Below are positions 10,439-18,963 of a stretch of 64,000 nucleotides of DNA, in pieces. This DNA is from Stagnihabitans tardus. GTDB taxonomy: Bacteria > Pseudomonadota > Alphaproteobacteria > Rhodobacterales > Rhodobacteraceae. Under the pieces are notes generated by a model. It was not told the DNA's origin. It did not search any database and worked only from the letters and a program-made list of their open reading frames with translations. Each line of letters begins with the position of its first letter. The stretch's first letter is position 1. The DNA is taken from assembly GCF_009925085.1 (NCBI RefSeq), contig NZ_JAABNR010000003.1, positions 62,001-126,000 on the forward strand, given 5' to 3'. The translations under genes and the position numbers were made by a program.

Positions 10439-10861
10439 ATGCTGATCATTGACGAACACTTGCATATCGCCGATTGGGAGTTGACCGAGCAATTCGTGCG
10501 GTCATCGGGCCCGGGCGGGCAGAATGTGAACAAGGTCTCGACCGCCGTCGAATTGCGGTTCGAGGCAGAGCGCTCGCCCCACCTGACCGCGCCCGTCAAG
10601 GCGCGGCTGAAACGGCTGGCCGGACGGCGCTGGACGAACGAGGGCGCCATCGTGCTCCAGGTCGAGGACACGCGCTCCCAGGCCCAGAACCGCGAGATCG
10701 CCCGCGAGCGCCTGGCCGAACTGATCCGCGCCGCCCTTGTCGTGCCCAAGCGGCGCATTGCCACCAAGCCGACCTATGGCTCGATCCAGCGCCGCCTGGT
10801 GGCCAAGAAGGTCCGTGCTGGCGTGAAATCCGCCCGGGGCGCGGTCGAGGACGAGGACTGA
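10439..10861 (+). CDS. arfB: Alternative ribosome-rescue factor ArfB (peptidyl-tRNA hydrolase)
   Basis: ArfB (YaeJ) releases peptides from ribosomes stalled on mRNAs without a stop codon. The 140-residue product has the class-1 release-factor catalytic GGQ in SSGPGGQNVNKVST (residues 22-35). A basic tail (about residues 100-135, with KRRIATKP, RRLVAKKVRAGVKSAR) enters the empty mRNA channel. The internal ATG at 10439 is chosen because the product then starts like known ArfB (MLIIDEHLHI). No strong Shine-Dalgarno precedes it. The intrinsic terminator that ends just before the ATG implies conditional expression. Confidence 0.95.
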   Translation: MLIIDEHLHIADWELTEQFVRSSGPGGQNVNKVSTAVELRFEAERSPHLTAPVKARLKRLAGRRWTNEGAIVLQVEDTRSQAQNREIARERLAELIRAALVVPKRRIATKPTYGSIQRRLVAKKVRAGVKSARGAVEDED

Positions 10862-10913
10862 TCCTGGGGGAAGGCCCCCCTCGCAGATCCTCCGCATTTC
10901 AAGCAGAACGGAG

Positions 10914-10992
10914 ACCCCGGGAAGGCTGAAACCCAGGACGACCGAGGCCCGGGAAGGCCGAAACCCCGGACGACGGAGCCCCGGGAAAACCA
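10914..10992 (+). repeat. 32-bp tandem repeat, about 2.3 units
   Basis: CCCGGGAAGG recurs at 10916 and 10948, and CCCGGGAA at 10980: an exact 32-bp period. The units carry ACCCAGGACGAC or CCCCGGACGAC. They lie in the 344-bp gap between arfB and the LacI gene. No ORF of note. Confidence 0.6.
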
Positions 10993-11011
10993 AATCACCA
11001 GCCCTCCCCCC

Positions 11012-11122
11012 CAGTCGGCAGGGCGACGCCCGGCGCCCCACCCGCCCTTGCAGTCGGCAGAGCCCTCCCCCACAGTCGGCAGGGCCACGCCAGGGCCTCA
11101 TCTCCGCCCCCACAGTCGGCAG
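11012..11122 (+). repeat. Four copies of CAGTCGGCAG in the arfB-lacI gap
   Basis: CAGTCGGCAG occurs at 11012, 11051, 11073 and 11113 (spacings 39, 22 and 40 bp), each followed by GGC or AGC in a C-rich context. Spacings near multiples of two or four helical turns would suit a cooperative DNA-binding site. They could equally be remnants of a degenerate tandem array. Confidence 0.5.
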
Positions 11123-11175
11123 AGCCCCCTTCACCCCGTTGACAAGAGGCTCATCCAGCGCCACCTTGAGCGCTA

Positions 11176-11189
11176 GGAAAACGTTTTCC
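11176..11189. promoter_or_regulatory. LacI-type operator upstream of the GH127 regulator gene
   Basis: GGAAAACGTTTTCC is a perfect 14-bp palindrome with the central CG typical of LacI-family operators. It ends 16 bp before the ATG at 11206, fitting autoregulation of the lacI-GH127 operon. A TTGACA stands upstream at 11139-11144, but I see no good -10 at standard spacing. Confidence 0.7.
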
Positions 11190-11205
11190 CAAGCCAAGGG
11201 CCCCC

Positions 11206-12198
11206 ATGTCAGACGACCGCCGCACGCCCACCATCCACGACGTCGCCCGCGCCGCAGGGGTCTCCATCGGCACGGTTTCCAAGGCGCTGAACGGCACGGG
11301 CTCCCTCTCGCAAGCCACCCGCGACCGCGTCATGACCACCATCCGCGCGCTGAACTTTCGCCCCAACCTCCTCGCCAAATCGCTGCATACCGGGCTTTCC
11401 GGCTCGGTCGGGCTGATCTCCAACGACAGTTTCGGCCGCTTCACCATGCCGATCATGGAGGGGCTGGAGCGTGTCCTCTCCGAGGACGGCATCGGCGTCT
11501 TCATGGCCAATGCCACCGACGACCCGGACCGCGAGCGCGCCCATCTCGACCAACTGCTGGCCAAGCAGATCGACGGCCTCGTCGTCACCTCGCGCCGCGC
11601 CGACCGCCGCCCCTCGATCGAGATCCAGGGCCTGCCCATCCCCGTCATCTATGTCTTCAGCCAAGGCGGCGAAGACGCCCTGACCTTCCTCCCCGACGAC
11701 GAGGGCGGCGCCCGCCTCGCCACCGAACACCTGATCGCCCAGGGCCGCCGCCGCATCGCCCATATCACCGGCCCTGACAATTTCGAGGCCGTGCGCCTGC
11801 GCGAAATCGGCTGGCGCGCGGCCCTTTCCGCCGCTGGCCTGCAACCCCAAGCCCTGCTCCACGGCCCCTGGTCCGAGGCCTGGGGCCGCGAGGCCATGGC
11901 CCGCCTGCTCCAAGATCCCCCCGACGCCATCTTCTGCGGCAATGACCAGATCGCCCGGGGCGTGGCCGACACGCTCCGCGAGGCCGGCCTCAGATGCCCC
12001 GAAGACGTGGCCCTGGTCGGTTTCGACAACTGGGACGTGATGGTCTCTGCCTGCCGCCCCGCGCTGACCTCGGTCGATATGAACCTGACCGCGCTGGGGG
12101 CCGAGGCCGGACGCCAGCTCTCTGCCATGATCAAGGGCGCCCGGATCACCGGCACCCACCGCCTGCCCTGCACCCTCATCCACCGAGAAAGCACCTGA
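11206..12198 (+). CDS. LacI family transcriptional regulator (GH127 operon)
   Basis: A 330-residue LacI/GalR repressor. The N-terminal helix-turn-helix reads TIHDVARAAGVSIGTVSKALNG at about residues 9-30, with the hinge region near RPNLLAKSL. The periplasmic-binding-like effector domain begins at SGSVGLISNDSFGRF; the ligand-binding GFDNWD and the CGNDQIARG block are normal. It precedes the GH127 gene by one base (stop TGA, then ATG at 12200), so both are in one operon. Its own leader holds GGAAAACGTTTTCC, the likely operator. The effector is probably a sugar released by the hydrolase, which is inference. Confidence 0.92.
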   Translation: MSDDRRTPTIHDVARAAGVSIGTVSKALNGTGSLSQATRDRVMTTIRALNFRPNLLAKSLHTGLSGSVGLISNDSFGRFTMPIMEGLERVLSEDGIGVFMANATDDPDRERAHLDQLLAKQIDGLVVTSRRADRRPSIEIQGLPIPVIYVFSQGGEDALTFLPDDEGGARLATEHLIAQGRRRIAHITGPDNFEAVRLREIGWRAALSAAGLQPQALLHGPWSEAWGREAMARLLQDPPDAIFCGNDQIARGVADTLREAGLRCPEDVALVGFDNWDVMVSACRPALTSVDMNLTALGAEAGRQLSAMIKGARITGTHRLPCTLIHREST

Positions 12199-12199
12199 C

Positions 12200-14068
12200 A
12201 TGCGCCGCTATGCCTCCGTCCCCTTCTCCGATGTCCAGATCACCGGGCCCTTCTGGTCGGAACGGCTGGAGACGGTCCTGACCCGCACCATCCCCAGCCA
12301 GCACAAGCAGCTGGAAAAGTTCAACATGCTGCGCAGCCTGAAGCTGCCGAAACCCGTGCCGCCGACGACGATCCCGCCGCATCCCAACGGCTTCACCACC
12401 GAGATCTTCTGGGACAGCGACATCGGCAAATGGGTCGAGGCGGCAAGCTACGCCCTGACCCACCGCCGCGATGCGGTCATCGAGGCGCAGATCGAGGAAA
12501 TCGTCGCCGATCTGGAAAAGGCGCAGGCCCCCGATGGCTACCTGAACTGCTGGTATCTGGAGCGCGAGCCGCAGAACCGCTGGACCAACCTGCGCGACAA
12601 CCACGAGCTTTACAACGCAGGCCACCTGCTGGAGGGCGCGGTGGCCTATTTCCGCGCCACGGGCCGCGACCGGATGCTGGCCGTGATGGAACGCTACATG
12701 GACCACATCGCCGCGACCTTCGGCCCCGACAAGAAGCGCGGCTACTGCGGCCACCAGGAGATCGAGCTGGCCCTGGTCAAGGCCTTCCATGCCACGGGGA
12801 AACGCAAATTCCTCGACCTCGCCACCTATTTCATCGACGAACGCGGCGCGCAGCCGCATTACTTCGACCAAGAGGCCGAGGCCCGGGGCGAGGCACCGGG
12901 CAAATACGGCCAGGGCACCTATGAATACTCGCAATCCCACCTGCCCGTGCGGCAGCAGACCAAGGTCGTGGGCCACGCCGTCCGCGCCATGTACATGTAC
13001 ACCGCCATGGCCGACCTTGCCGCCGAACACGGCGACGACGGGCTGAAAGCCGCCTGCGAGCGGCTCTGGCGCGATGTGACCGAAACCCGGATGTATGTGA
13101 CCGGCGGCTTCGGCCCCTCGGCCCGCAACGAGGGCTTCACCCAGGATTACGACCTGCCCAACGACACGGCCTATGCCGAGACCTGCGCCTCGGTCGCCAT
13201 GGTCTTTTGGGCCGCGCGGATGTTGAACCTGGACCTCGACGGCCAATATGCCGACACTTTGGAGCTTGCGCTTTACAACAACGCGCTGGCCGGCCTGTCG
13301 CGCGACGGCGAGACCTATTTCTACGACAACAAGCTGGAGTCGGACGGCACGCACCAGCGCTGGGAATGGCACCCCTGCCCCTGCTGCACGATGAATGTGG
13401 CGCGGCTCGTGGCCTCGATCGGCGGCTATGTCTTCGGGGCGGCCAAGGACGAAATCGCCCTCCACCTCTACGGCGGCGCCAGCGCCACCCTGCCCGTGGC
13501 GGGGGGCCAGGCGCAGATCACCGAGAGCTCCAACTACCCCTGGGACGGCGCGATCCGCGTCCAGGTCAAGTCCGACCGCGCCTTCACCCTGTCGCTGCGC
13601 ATCCCCTCCTGGTGCGAAGGCGCGACGGCGAGGGTCAACGGCCAGACGATCCCGATGACGACCGAACGCGGCTATCTGCGCATCCACCGCCAATGGGCAG
13701 ACGACGTGGTGGAGCTTCACCTGCCCATGCCGCCCCACCGGGTCTATGCCCATCCCGAGGTCAAGGCCGATATCGGCCGCGTGGCGATCAAGCGCGGCCC
13801 GCTGGTCTATTGCCTGGAAGGTCGGGACCAGGAGGCTCCGCTCCACCGCCTGCGCCTGCCTTCAAGCGCGGCGCTGACCGCGACCTTCCGCACAGACCTC
13901 TTGGGCGGCATCGCCACGGTCACAGCGACAGGTCAGGCGACCCAGACGCCCACGGCGCTCTACACCACCACGCCCGCTGCGGAGCAACCAAGCCCCCTCA
14001 CTGCCGTGCCCTATTACATCTGGGCGAACCGGGGCCCGAACCCGATGCAGGTCTGGGTCCGCGAATAG
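12200..14068 (+). CDS. Glycoside hydrolase family 127, probable beta-L-arabinofuranosidase
   Basis: GH127 enzymes such as Bifidobacterium HypBA1 remove beta-L-arabinofuranose from plant glycoproteins, using a zinc-bound cysteine as nucleophile. The 622-residue product matches this family. It has FWSERLETVLTRTIP at the start, ERYMDH and NHELYNAGHLLEGA in the alpha/alpha barrel, and AYAETCASVA near residue 325 (Glu and Cys zinc ligands). WHPCPCCTMNVAR near 391 carries the paired cysteines that supply the nucleophile and further zinc ligands. No signal peptide, so it acts in the cytoplasm on imported oligosaccharides. It is immediately downstream of its probable regulator. Confidence 0.92.
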   Translation: MRRYASVPFSDVQITGPFWSERLETVLTRTIPSQHKQLEKFNMLRSLKLPKPVPPTTIPPHPNGFTTEIFWDSDIGKWVEAASYALTHRRDAVIEAQIEEIVADLEKAQAPDGYLNCWYLEREPQNRWTNLRDNHELYNAGHLLEGAVAYFRATGRDRMLAVMERYMDHIAATFGPDKKRGYCGHQEIELALVKAFHATGKRKFLDLATYFIDERGAQPHYFDQEAEARGEAPGKYGQGTYEYSQSHLPVRQQTKVVGHAVRAMYMYTAMADLAAEHGDDGLKAACERLWRDVTETRMYVTGGFGPSARNEGFTQDYDLPNDTAYAETCASVAMVFWAARMLNLDLDGQYADTLELALYNNALAGLSRDGETYFYDNKLESDGTHQRWEWHPCPCCTMNVARLVASIGGYVFGAAKDEIALHLYGGASATLPVAGGQAQITESSNYPWDGAIRVQVKSDRAFTLSLRIPSWCEGATARVNGQTIPMTTERGYLRIHRQWADDVVELHLPMPPHRVYAHPEVKADIGRVAIKRGPLVYCLEGRDQEAPLHRLRLPSSAALTATFRTDLLGGIATVTATGQATQTPTALYTTTPAAEQPSPLTAVPYYIWANRGPNPMQVWVRE

Positions 14069-14072
14069 GAAA

Positions 14073-14094
14073 GGGCGCCGGTCTCCCGGCGCCC
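14073..14094. terminator. Hairpin between convergent GH127 and ABC-binding-protein genes
   Basis: Nine-bp arms GGGCGCCGG and CCGGCGCCC with a four-base loop sit five bases after the GH127 stop and 23 bp from the stop of the convergent gene. There is no T-run on either side, so termination strength is uncertain. Confidence 0.5.
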
Positions 14095-14116
14095 CACCCA
14101 TCAAGCCCGTGGAAGC

Positions 14117-15208
14117 TTACATGCCCCAGAGCTTGGCATAGGCCTCGCGGTAGCCATTGCCCGGGTCGAAGGTGTTGCGGTCGCCACCGTCGAAGCCGAC
14201 GTTGTCCTTGGTCACCACATGCAGCGGCGAGGTATAGCCCGACCAGGGCGCGCCATTCAGCGCCCGGTTCAGCTCATCCACCAGCTGCCAGCCCTGCAGG
14301 TTCAGAGGCTCGGCCACCGTGACGGCCTGGTACTGGCCCGAACGGATGCGCTGATAGGCGCTCTCCGACCCGTCGCCCGCAGCCACGGCCTTGGGCGCGC
14401 CGTCGCCCGCGATGCCGGCGGCGGCGAGGGCAGGACCCATGAAGTCGAAATAGATGTCGTTGATCGCCAGAGCATGGGTCCACTTCTCGCCATACTTCTG
14501 CAACAGCGAGGTCGTCAGCGGCCCCATCCGATTCGACGTATCGGCAATCGGCGTATCGACATATTCCAGCACCGTGCCACCCAGCTCTTCAATCGTCGCC
14601 TTGATCTTGTCGGCCTTGGCAATCGCAATCGCATAGGTCGAGTCGGTGAAGATCACCACGCCCGGCGCGCCGCCTGCATCGACAAAGGCCCACTTGGCCG
14701 CCGCCGCCGACACTTCCATTGCGTCGGTCGAGACATTGGCAAACACGCCCGAGGCCGGATCCGGCCCGATCACCGGACCCGCGTGCCACGAGACCATGGG
14801 AATGCCCGCAGCCTTGGCCTGCTCGAGGCTCGCCTGCTGTTCGACCGCGTCGAAGCCCGCGATCACGATGCCATCGGGCTTCAGCGCCAGGGCCTGGCCG
14901 AAGATGGCCGCGCGGCTTTGCACCGAGCCCGCGCCATCCAGCGCCGTCACTTCCCAACCGATCTTGGCCGCGGCCTCGGTGATGCCGTTGACCACGCCCA
15001 GGATGCCGCCGTTCTTCATGTCGCCAGCCAGAACGACGACCTTCTTGCCCGCCATGGCCTTGGGCCCTTCGGTCGGGCCGTCGAACACCGTCACCTGCGT
15101 GGCGTATTTCTCAAGATAGGCCTTGGCGTCGCCGATGGCATCCGCAAAGACCGGGCTGGCCGCCACGAGGGCGATGAGCGAGACAGTAAAGCTTCTCCGG
15201 TTCAGCAT
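14117..15208 (-). CDS. Sugar ABC transporter, periplasmic substrate-binding protein (RbsB-like)
   Basis: A 363-residue type-1 periplasmic binding protein with a signal peptide (MLNRRSFTVSLIALVAASPVFA, cut near residue 22). The substrate-binding fold is evident in KKVVVLAGDMKNGG, the GIVIAGFD block (residues about 108-116) and AAGDGSESAYQRI. It belongs with the permease and ATPase transcribed just before it (16276-15257 and 17777-16284), separated from the permease by 48 bp, giving a complete importer. Next to L-idonate/gluconate genes and GntR-type operators it may bind an aldonate or a related sugar. That ligand is inference; the fold is also used for ribose and xylose. Confidence 0.88.
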   Translation of the reverse strand: MLNRRSFTVSLIALVAASPVFADAIGDAKAYLEKYATQVTVFDGPTEGPKAMAGKKVVVLAGDMKNGGILGVVNGITEAAAKIGWEVTALDGAGSVQSRAAIFGQALALKPDGIVIAGFDAVEQQASLEQAKAAGIPMVSWHAGPVIGPDPASGVFANVSTDAMEVSAAAAKWAFVDAGGAPGVVIFTDSTYAIAIAKADKIKATIEELGGTVLEYVDTPIADTSNRMGPLTTSLLQKYGEKWTHALAINDIYFDFMGPALAAAGIAGDGAPKAVAAGDGSESAYQRIRSGQYQAVTVAEPLNLQGWQLVDELNRALNGAPWSGYTSPLHVVTKDNVGFDGGDRNTFDPGNGYREAYAKLWGM

Positions 15209-15256
15209 GTTTTCCTCCCAGTGCTGTTTTTTGCGCCCTACGGCGCGGGGCTGTAT

Positions 15257-16276
15257 TTATGATTTCCCGCCCTTGCGGCGTTGCGCGTATCCCGCGATGC
15301 CGATGGCGATGAGCAGTGTGGTGCCGTTGAACATCGGCTCGACCCAGAAAGAGCCGCCGAATTGCTGGATGCCCGAGATCCCGACCGCGAGGATCATGAC
15401 GCCGACAATCGTGCCCCAGACATTGACCCGCCCCGGCTTGATCGTGGTGCTTCCCAGGAAGGCGCCGACCAGGGCGGGCAGCAGGAACTCCAGCCCCACC
15501 GAGGCCTGGCCGATCCGCAGCTTGGACGCCAGAAGAACGCCCCCCACCGCCGTCATCAGCCCCGAGGTCACGAAGGCTCCGATGACGAATTTGCGCGTCG
15601 GGATGCCGTTCAGCTCTGCCGCGCGCTGGTTGGCGCCGATGGCATAGAGGTATCGGCCGATGGGCGTGTATTCCAGGATGATCCACAGGGCGAAGGTCAC
15701 GACGACGACGTAATAGGCCGTGATCGGCAGGCCGAAGACGAAGGTCCCGCTGATGCCCAAAAAGCCATCGGGCAAGACGCCCACCATCTGGCGGCCTCCG
15801 GTGTGCCACAGCGCCAGAGAGTAAAGGATCGTCCCGGTGCCCAAAGTGGCGATGAAGCTATCGATCCGCGCGACCTCGACCAGGATGCCGTTCAGGGCGC
15901 CGACGATGACGCCCAGGACGATGACAATCAGCACCGCCAGGGGCCAGGGCAGGCCATACATCGTCTGCAACGAGATCGCGAGGACGTGCCACAGCACGAT
16001 CCCATAGCCCACCGTCAGGTCGATCCGCCCCGCCGCCATCGGCACCATGGCCGCGAGCGACAGCAAAGCGATGATCGCCTTGTCCGACAGGATTGCCCGG
16101 ACGTTCAAGACCGTGGGGAAGGTGTCCGGCAGAAGGACGCTGAACAGGATCACCAGGCCGAACATCAGGATGACCAGGCCATAGGTCGGCGCCAGCCGCA
16201 TCAGCTTGCGCGGGGTCGACAGGCCTTTCAGCTCGTCCTTGGTGGGCTCGATGGCGTTGGATTCGATACCGGGCAT
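15257..16276 (-). CDS. Sugar ABC transporter permease (RbsC-like)
   Basis: A 339-residue inner-membrane permease with about ten hydrophobic helices. The characteristic carbohydrate-uptake-2 block is MVPMAAGRIDLTVGYGIVLWHV. The coupling loop around GANQRAAELNGIPTRK and the late VGGVLLASKLRIGQASVG and LGSTTIKPG stretches are typical of RbsC/XylH. The start is the ATG at 16276; the stop of the ATPase gene is seven bases upstream. It forms a homodimer in the membrane and pairs with the ATPase at 16284-17777. Confidence 0.92.
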   Translation of the reverse strand: MPGIESNAIEPTKDELKGLSTPRKLMRLAPTYGLVILMFGLVILFSVLLPDTFPTVLNVRAILSDKAIIALLSLAAMVPMAAGRIDLTVGYGIVLWHVLAISLQTMYGLPWPLAVLIVIVLGVIVGALNGILVEVARIDSFIATLGTGTILYSLALWHTGGRQMVGVLPDGFLGISGTFVFGLPITAYYVVVVTFALWIILEYTPIGRYLYAIGANQRAAELNGIPTRKFVIGAFVTSGLMTAVGGVLLASKLRIGQASVGLEFLLPALVGAFLGSTTIKPGRVNVWGTIVGVMILAVGISGIQQFGGSFWVEPMFNGTTLLIAIGIAGYAQRRKGGKS

Positions 16277-16283
16277 TGGGACC

Positions 16284-17777
16284 TCAGGCAGCCTCTCCGG
16301 CCGAGGCGGCCTGGATGAGGGATTCGGTGGAAAGCTGCGCCCCGGTCAGTTCCGCCACGGCAAGGCCGCGGGAAAAGACGATGGCGCGGTGACAAATGTT
16401 GGCGACCTCTTCGAAGTCGGTGGAGACGACAAGCACCCCCATCCCCGAGGCCAGCGCCTGGTAGATCAGGTGGTAAATCTCGGCCTTGGCGCCGACATCG
16501 ACCCCCGCCGTCGGGTCCTCGCAGATGAGCAGGCGGCGGGCGCTATCCAGCCAGCGACCGACAACGACCTTCTGCTGATTGCCGCCCGAAAGCGCCTCGA
16601 TGGCCAGCGTCGGATTGTTGGGCGACAGACCCACGCGTTTGCCCATGGCCTTGGTCGCCTGCTCCTCCGTCCTTGCGCTGCGGAGCGCAAAAAGCCCGCG
16701 CCCCATGGCGGAGGGGTTCAGAAACAGGTTCTCACGGATCGCCAGACCCGGAGCGACCGATTCCCCCACCCGGTCCCGCGCCACCAGCCCGATCCCCGAG
16801 CGCATCGCGGATTGCGGGTCGGTCAGGTCGGGCGCCGCGCCCTCAAGGCTGATGGCGCCCTGGTGACGGCAAGCACCGAACAAGGCGCGCCCGACGTCCT
16901 CATGCCCCGCCCCGCGCAGGCCGACGAGGCCCAGAAGCTCTCCCCGCCGGATGTCGAAATCCACCGGCCCGACCTGCGGCGTTCGCAGCCCCCGCACCGT
17001 CAGGATGGCGGGGCCCTCCAGCACCTCCGGCCGGTTGATCTCGCGCGCTTTCCGGCCGACGATCAGCCCCACCAGTTCCTCGGGAGTCGTATGCTCGATG
17101 GGCCGCATCCCCACCATCTGCCCGTCGCGCAGCACGGCCACGCGGTCGGCGATGCGGAAGATCTCGTCCAGGCGGTGGGAGACATAGATCATCCCCACCC
17201 CCTTCTCTTTCAGCGGGCGCAGAGCCGTAAAGAGCCGTTCCACCTCATCCGCCGGAAGGCTGGCCGTCGGCTCGTCCAGCACCAGGAAGTCGCAATGCGC
17301 CGCCAAGGCGCGGGCGATGGCGACCAGGCTCTTCTGCGTCCGCGTCAACCGCGAGACCCGCGCCGTCGCCGGGAAATCCGCATCCACCAGCGCCAAGGCC
17401 CGGTCCGCCGCAGCCTCCGTCGCCGCCCAGTCGATCCGGCGACCCTTCTTGGCATAGCCCAGGGCCAGCGCGATATTTTCCGCCACGCTCATCCATTCGA
17501 TGAGGCCGAGGTCCTGGTGGATGAAGGCCACTTTCTGCCCACCGGCCTTGCCAGCCTCATGGGCATAATCGGTCCCGTCGATCATCACGCGGCCCTGGTC
17601 GGGGCGGTGAATCCCCCCCAGGACCTTGATCAAGGTCGATTTCCCCGCGCCGTTCTCGCCCAACAGGGCCACGATCTCGCCACGCCCAACCTTCAGCGAA
17701 ACGCCCTTCAGCGCCTGCGTCCCGCCAAAGCTTTTCACGACGCGATCGAAGAACAGCCCCTCCTCGGACATGCTCAT
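16284..17777 (-). CDS. Sugar ABC transporter ATP-binding protein (two ABC domains)
   Basis: A 497-residue double-ABC ATPase of the ribose/xylose type (RbsA-like). The first domain has Walker A GENGAGKST, the signature region VSRLTRTQKSLVAIARAL (in place of the usual LSGG) and Walker B FLVLDEPTAS. The second has a degenerate Walker A (RRGELLGLVGLRGAGHED), signature LSGGNQQK and ICEDPTAGVDVG, the normal asymmetry of this subfamily. The start at 17777 is chosen because GGGGAGG stands seven bases upstream; a TTG-like start further out is unlikely. First gene of the importer operon, divergent from the LacI gene at 17890. Confidence 0.92.
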   Translation of the reverse strand: MSMSEEGLFFDRVVKSFGGTQALKGVSLKVGRGEIVALLGENGAGKSTLIKVLGGIHRPDQGRVMIDGTDYAHEAGKAGGQKVAFIHQDLGLIEWMSVAENIALALGYAKKGRRIDWAATEAAADRALALVDADFPATARVSRLTRTQKSLVAIARALAAHCDFLVLDEPTASLPADEVERLFTALRPLKEKGVGMIYVSHRLDEIFRIADRVAVLRDGQMVGMRPIEHTTPEELVGLIVGRKAREINRPEVLEGPAILTVRGLRTPQVGPVDFDIRRGELLGLVGLRGAGHEDVGRALFGACRHQGAISLEGAAPDLTDPQSAMRSGIGLVARDRVGESVAPGLAIRENLFLNPSAMGRGLFALRSARTEEQATKAMGKRVGLSPNNPTLAIEALSGGNQQKVVVGRWLDSARRLLICEDPTAGVDVGAKAEIYHLIYQALASGMGVLVVSTDFEEVANICHRAIVFSRGLAVAELTGAQLSTESLIQAASAGEAA

Positions 17778-17820
17778 CGAAATTCCTCCCCACGCGGCCA
17801 GCGCCCTGTTACAGTCAGGT

Positions 17821-17830
17821 TTACCGGTAA
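17821..17830. promoter_or_regulatory. GntR-like operator TTACCGGTAA
   Basis: TTACCGGTAA is a 10-bp palindrome between the divergent ABC and lacI genes, about 44 bp upstream of the transporter start. Its half-sites match the GTTA...TAAC pattern of the two other sites in this cluster, and E. coli GntR/IdnR operators have similar half-sites (from memory, ATGTTA...TAACAT). Confidence 0.5.
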
Positions 17831-17877
17831 CGTAGTCCAAGGGTGCGGCCCGGGGGCCGCGATGTCAAGAAAAAAGA

Positions 17878-17889
17878 GTTATCGATAAC
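17878..17889. promoter_or_regulatory. Operator GTTATCGATAAC directly before the lacI ATG
   Basis: A perfect 12-bp palindrome ending at the base before the ATG at 17890. The same 12 bases recur at 20009-20020 in front of the idnD/idnO-like genes. It is the probable site of the LacI-type regulator encoded here, able to block its own start region. Confidence 0.7.
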
Positions 17890-18915
17890 ATGGCAGGAGA
17901 CAAGCCCTTGGAGCGAAAGGGAAAAGCCTCGCTGGAGGATATCGCCCGCGCCACCGGAGTCTCGAAGATGACGGTCAGCCGGGTGCTGCGCGGTGGGACG
18001 GGATTCTCGGATGACACGAAGGACCGGGTGACCCAGGCGGCGGCGCGACTGGGCTATATCCCGAATCGGCTGGCGGCGGCTTTCGGCGCGGATCAGGCCT
18101 CGACGCTGGTGGGGATCTGCGTGCCAAGGCTGACCTCGGGGCTCTTCGGCCAGGTGCTGGACGGCGTGGAGCGGGCGCTGTCTCGCCTCGGCTACCAGGC
18201 GATCATCGGCACCAATGCCTATGAAGCGGCGGAGGAAGAGGCCTGGGTCCGCCAGGTCTCCTCCTGGCGTCCGGCGGGGCTGATCCTGACGGGGCGCGTG
18301 CATACGGCGGGGACGGTGGAGCTTTTGCGGTCCAACGCCCTGCCGGTGGTGGAGATCTGGGACCTGACGACCTCGCCCATCGACCTTTCGGTCGGCTTTT
18401 CCCACCGCGATTGCGGGGCGGAAATGGGACAGTTCCTCTTGCGAAAAGGCAGGCGCAGAGCCGGATATGTCGGAGCCCTCGCCCAGGCCGATGTCATGGG
18501 CCGCGCCCGGATGGAGGGCTTCGCCGAGGCCCTGGCAGCGGGCGGCCACCCCCTGGTCGACCGCGAGGTCCTCCTGGACCGCCCGGGCTTCTACCAGGGC
18601 TATTACGGGCTGGAGACTTTGCTGGCCCGCTCCCCCAAGCTGGACGTGGTCCACTTCCACAACGACGAAATGGCCATTGGTGGGCTGCATTTCTGCCAGG
18701 CGCGCGGTATCCGCGTGCCCGAAGACCTCGGCATCGCCGGTTGGGGAGGCATGGAGGCGGCCTCGGTCCTGCCCAAGCGCCTGACGACCACCGTCGTGCC
18801 CACCACCGCCATCGGCAAGGCCTCCGCCGAGGCCCTGGTCGCCCGCATCAGGGGCGAGGCGCCGCAAGAGGTCACCGTCTTGCCGACAAGGTTGGTTCCG
18901 GGAGAGACGGCCTGA
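17890..18915 (+). CDS. LacI family transcriptional regulator (GntR/IdnR-like)
   Basis: A 341-residue LacI-family repressor. The helix-turn-helix is SLEDIARATGVSKMTVSRVLRG (about residues 14-35), with the hinge near YIPNRLAAAFGA. The effector domain resembles E. coli GntR: STLVGICVPRLTSGLFGQVLDGV, and later EIWDLTTSPIDLSVGFSHRD. The gene is divergent from the ABC importer and lies upstream of the idonate/gluconate enzymes. Its probable operators (GTTATCGATAAC at 17878 and 20009, TTACCGGTAA at 17821) control all three. The likely inducer is gluconate, idonate or a 6-phosphate. A dyad follows its stop (18924-18950). Confidence 0.9.
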   Translation: MAGDKPLERKGKASLEDIARATGVSKMTVSRVLRGGTGFSDDTKDRVTQAAARLGYIPNRLAAAFGADQASTLVGICVPRLTSGLFGQVLDGVERALSRLGYQAIIGTNAYEAAEEEAWVRQVSSWRPAGLILTGRVHTAGTVELLRSNALPVVEIWDLTTSPIDLSVGFSHRDCGAEMGQFLLRKGRRRAGYVGALAQADVMGRARMEGFAEALAAGGHPLVDREVLLDRPGFYQGYYGLETLLARSPKLDVVHFHNDEMAIGGLHFCQARGIRVPEDLGIAGWGGMEAASVLPKRLTTTVVPTTAIGKASAEALVARIRGEAPQEVTVLPTRLVPGETA

Positions 18916-18923
18916 GCCAAGCC

Positions 18924-18950
18924 CGCCAAAAATGGGAACCGGTTTTGGCG
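18924..18950. repeat. Single copy of a GGGAACCGGTTTT palindromic repeat
   Basis: CGCCAAAA and TTTTGGCG arms flank ATGGGAACCGG. This is the same core as the three 56-bp units at 24105-24252, so a dispersed palindromic element is present at least twice in the window. It sits between convergent genes, 8 bp after the LacI stop. Confidence 0.65.
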
Positions 18951-18963
18951 CAAGGCGGGCGGG

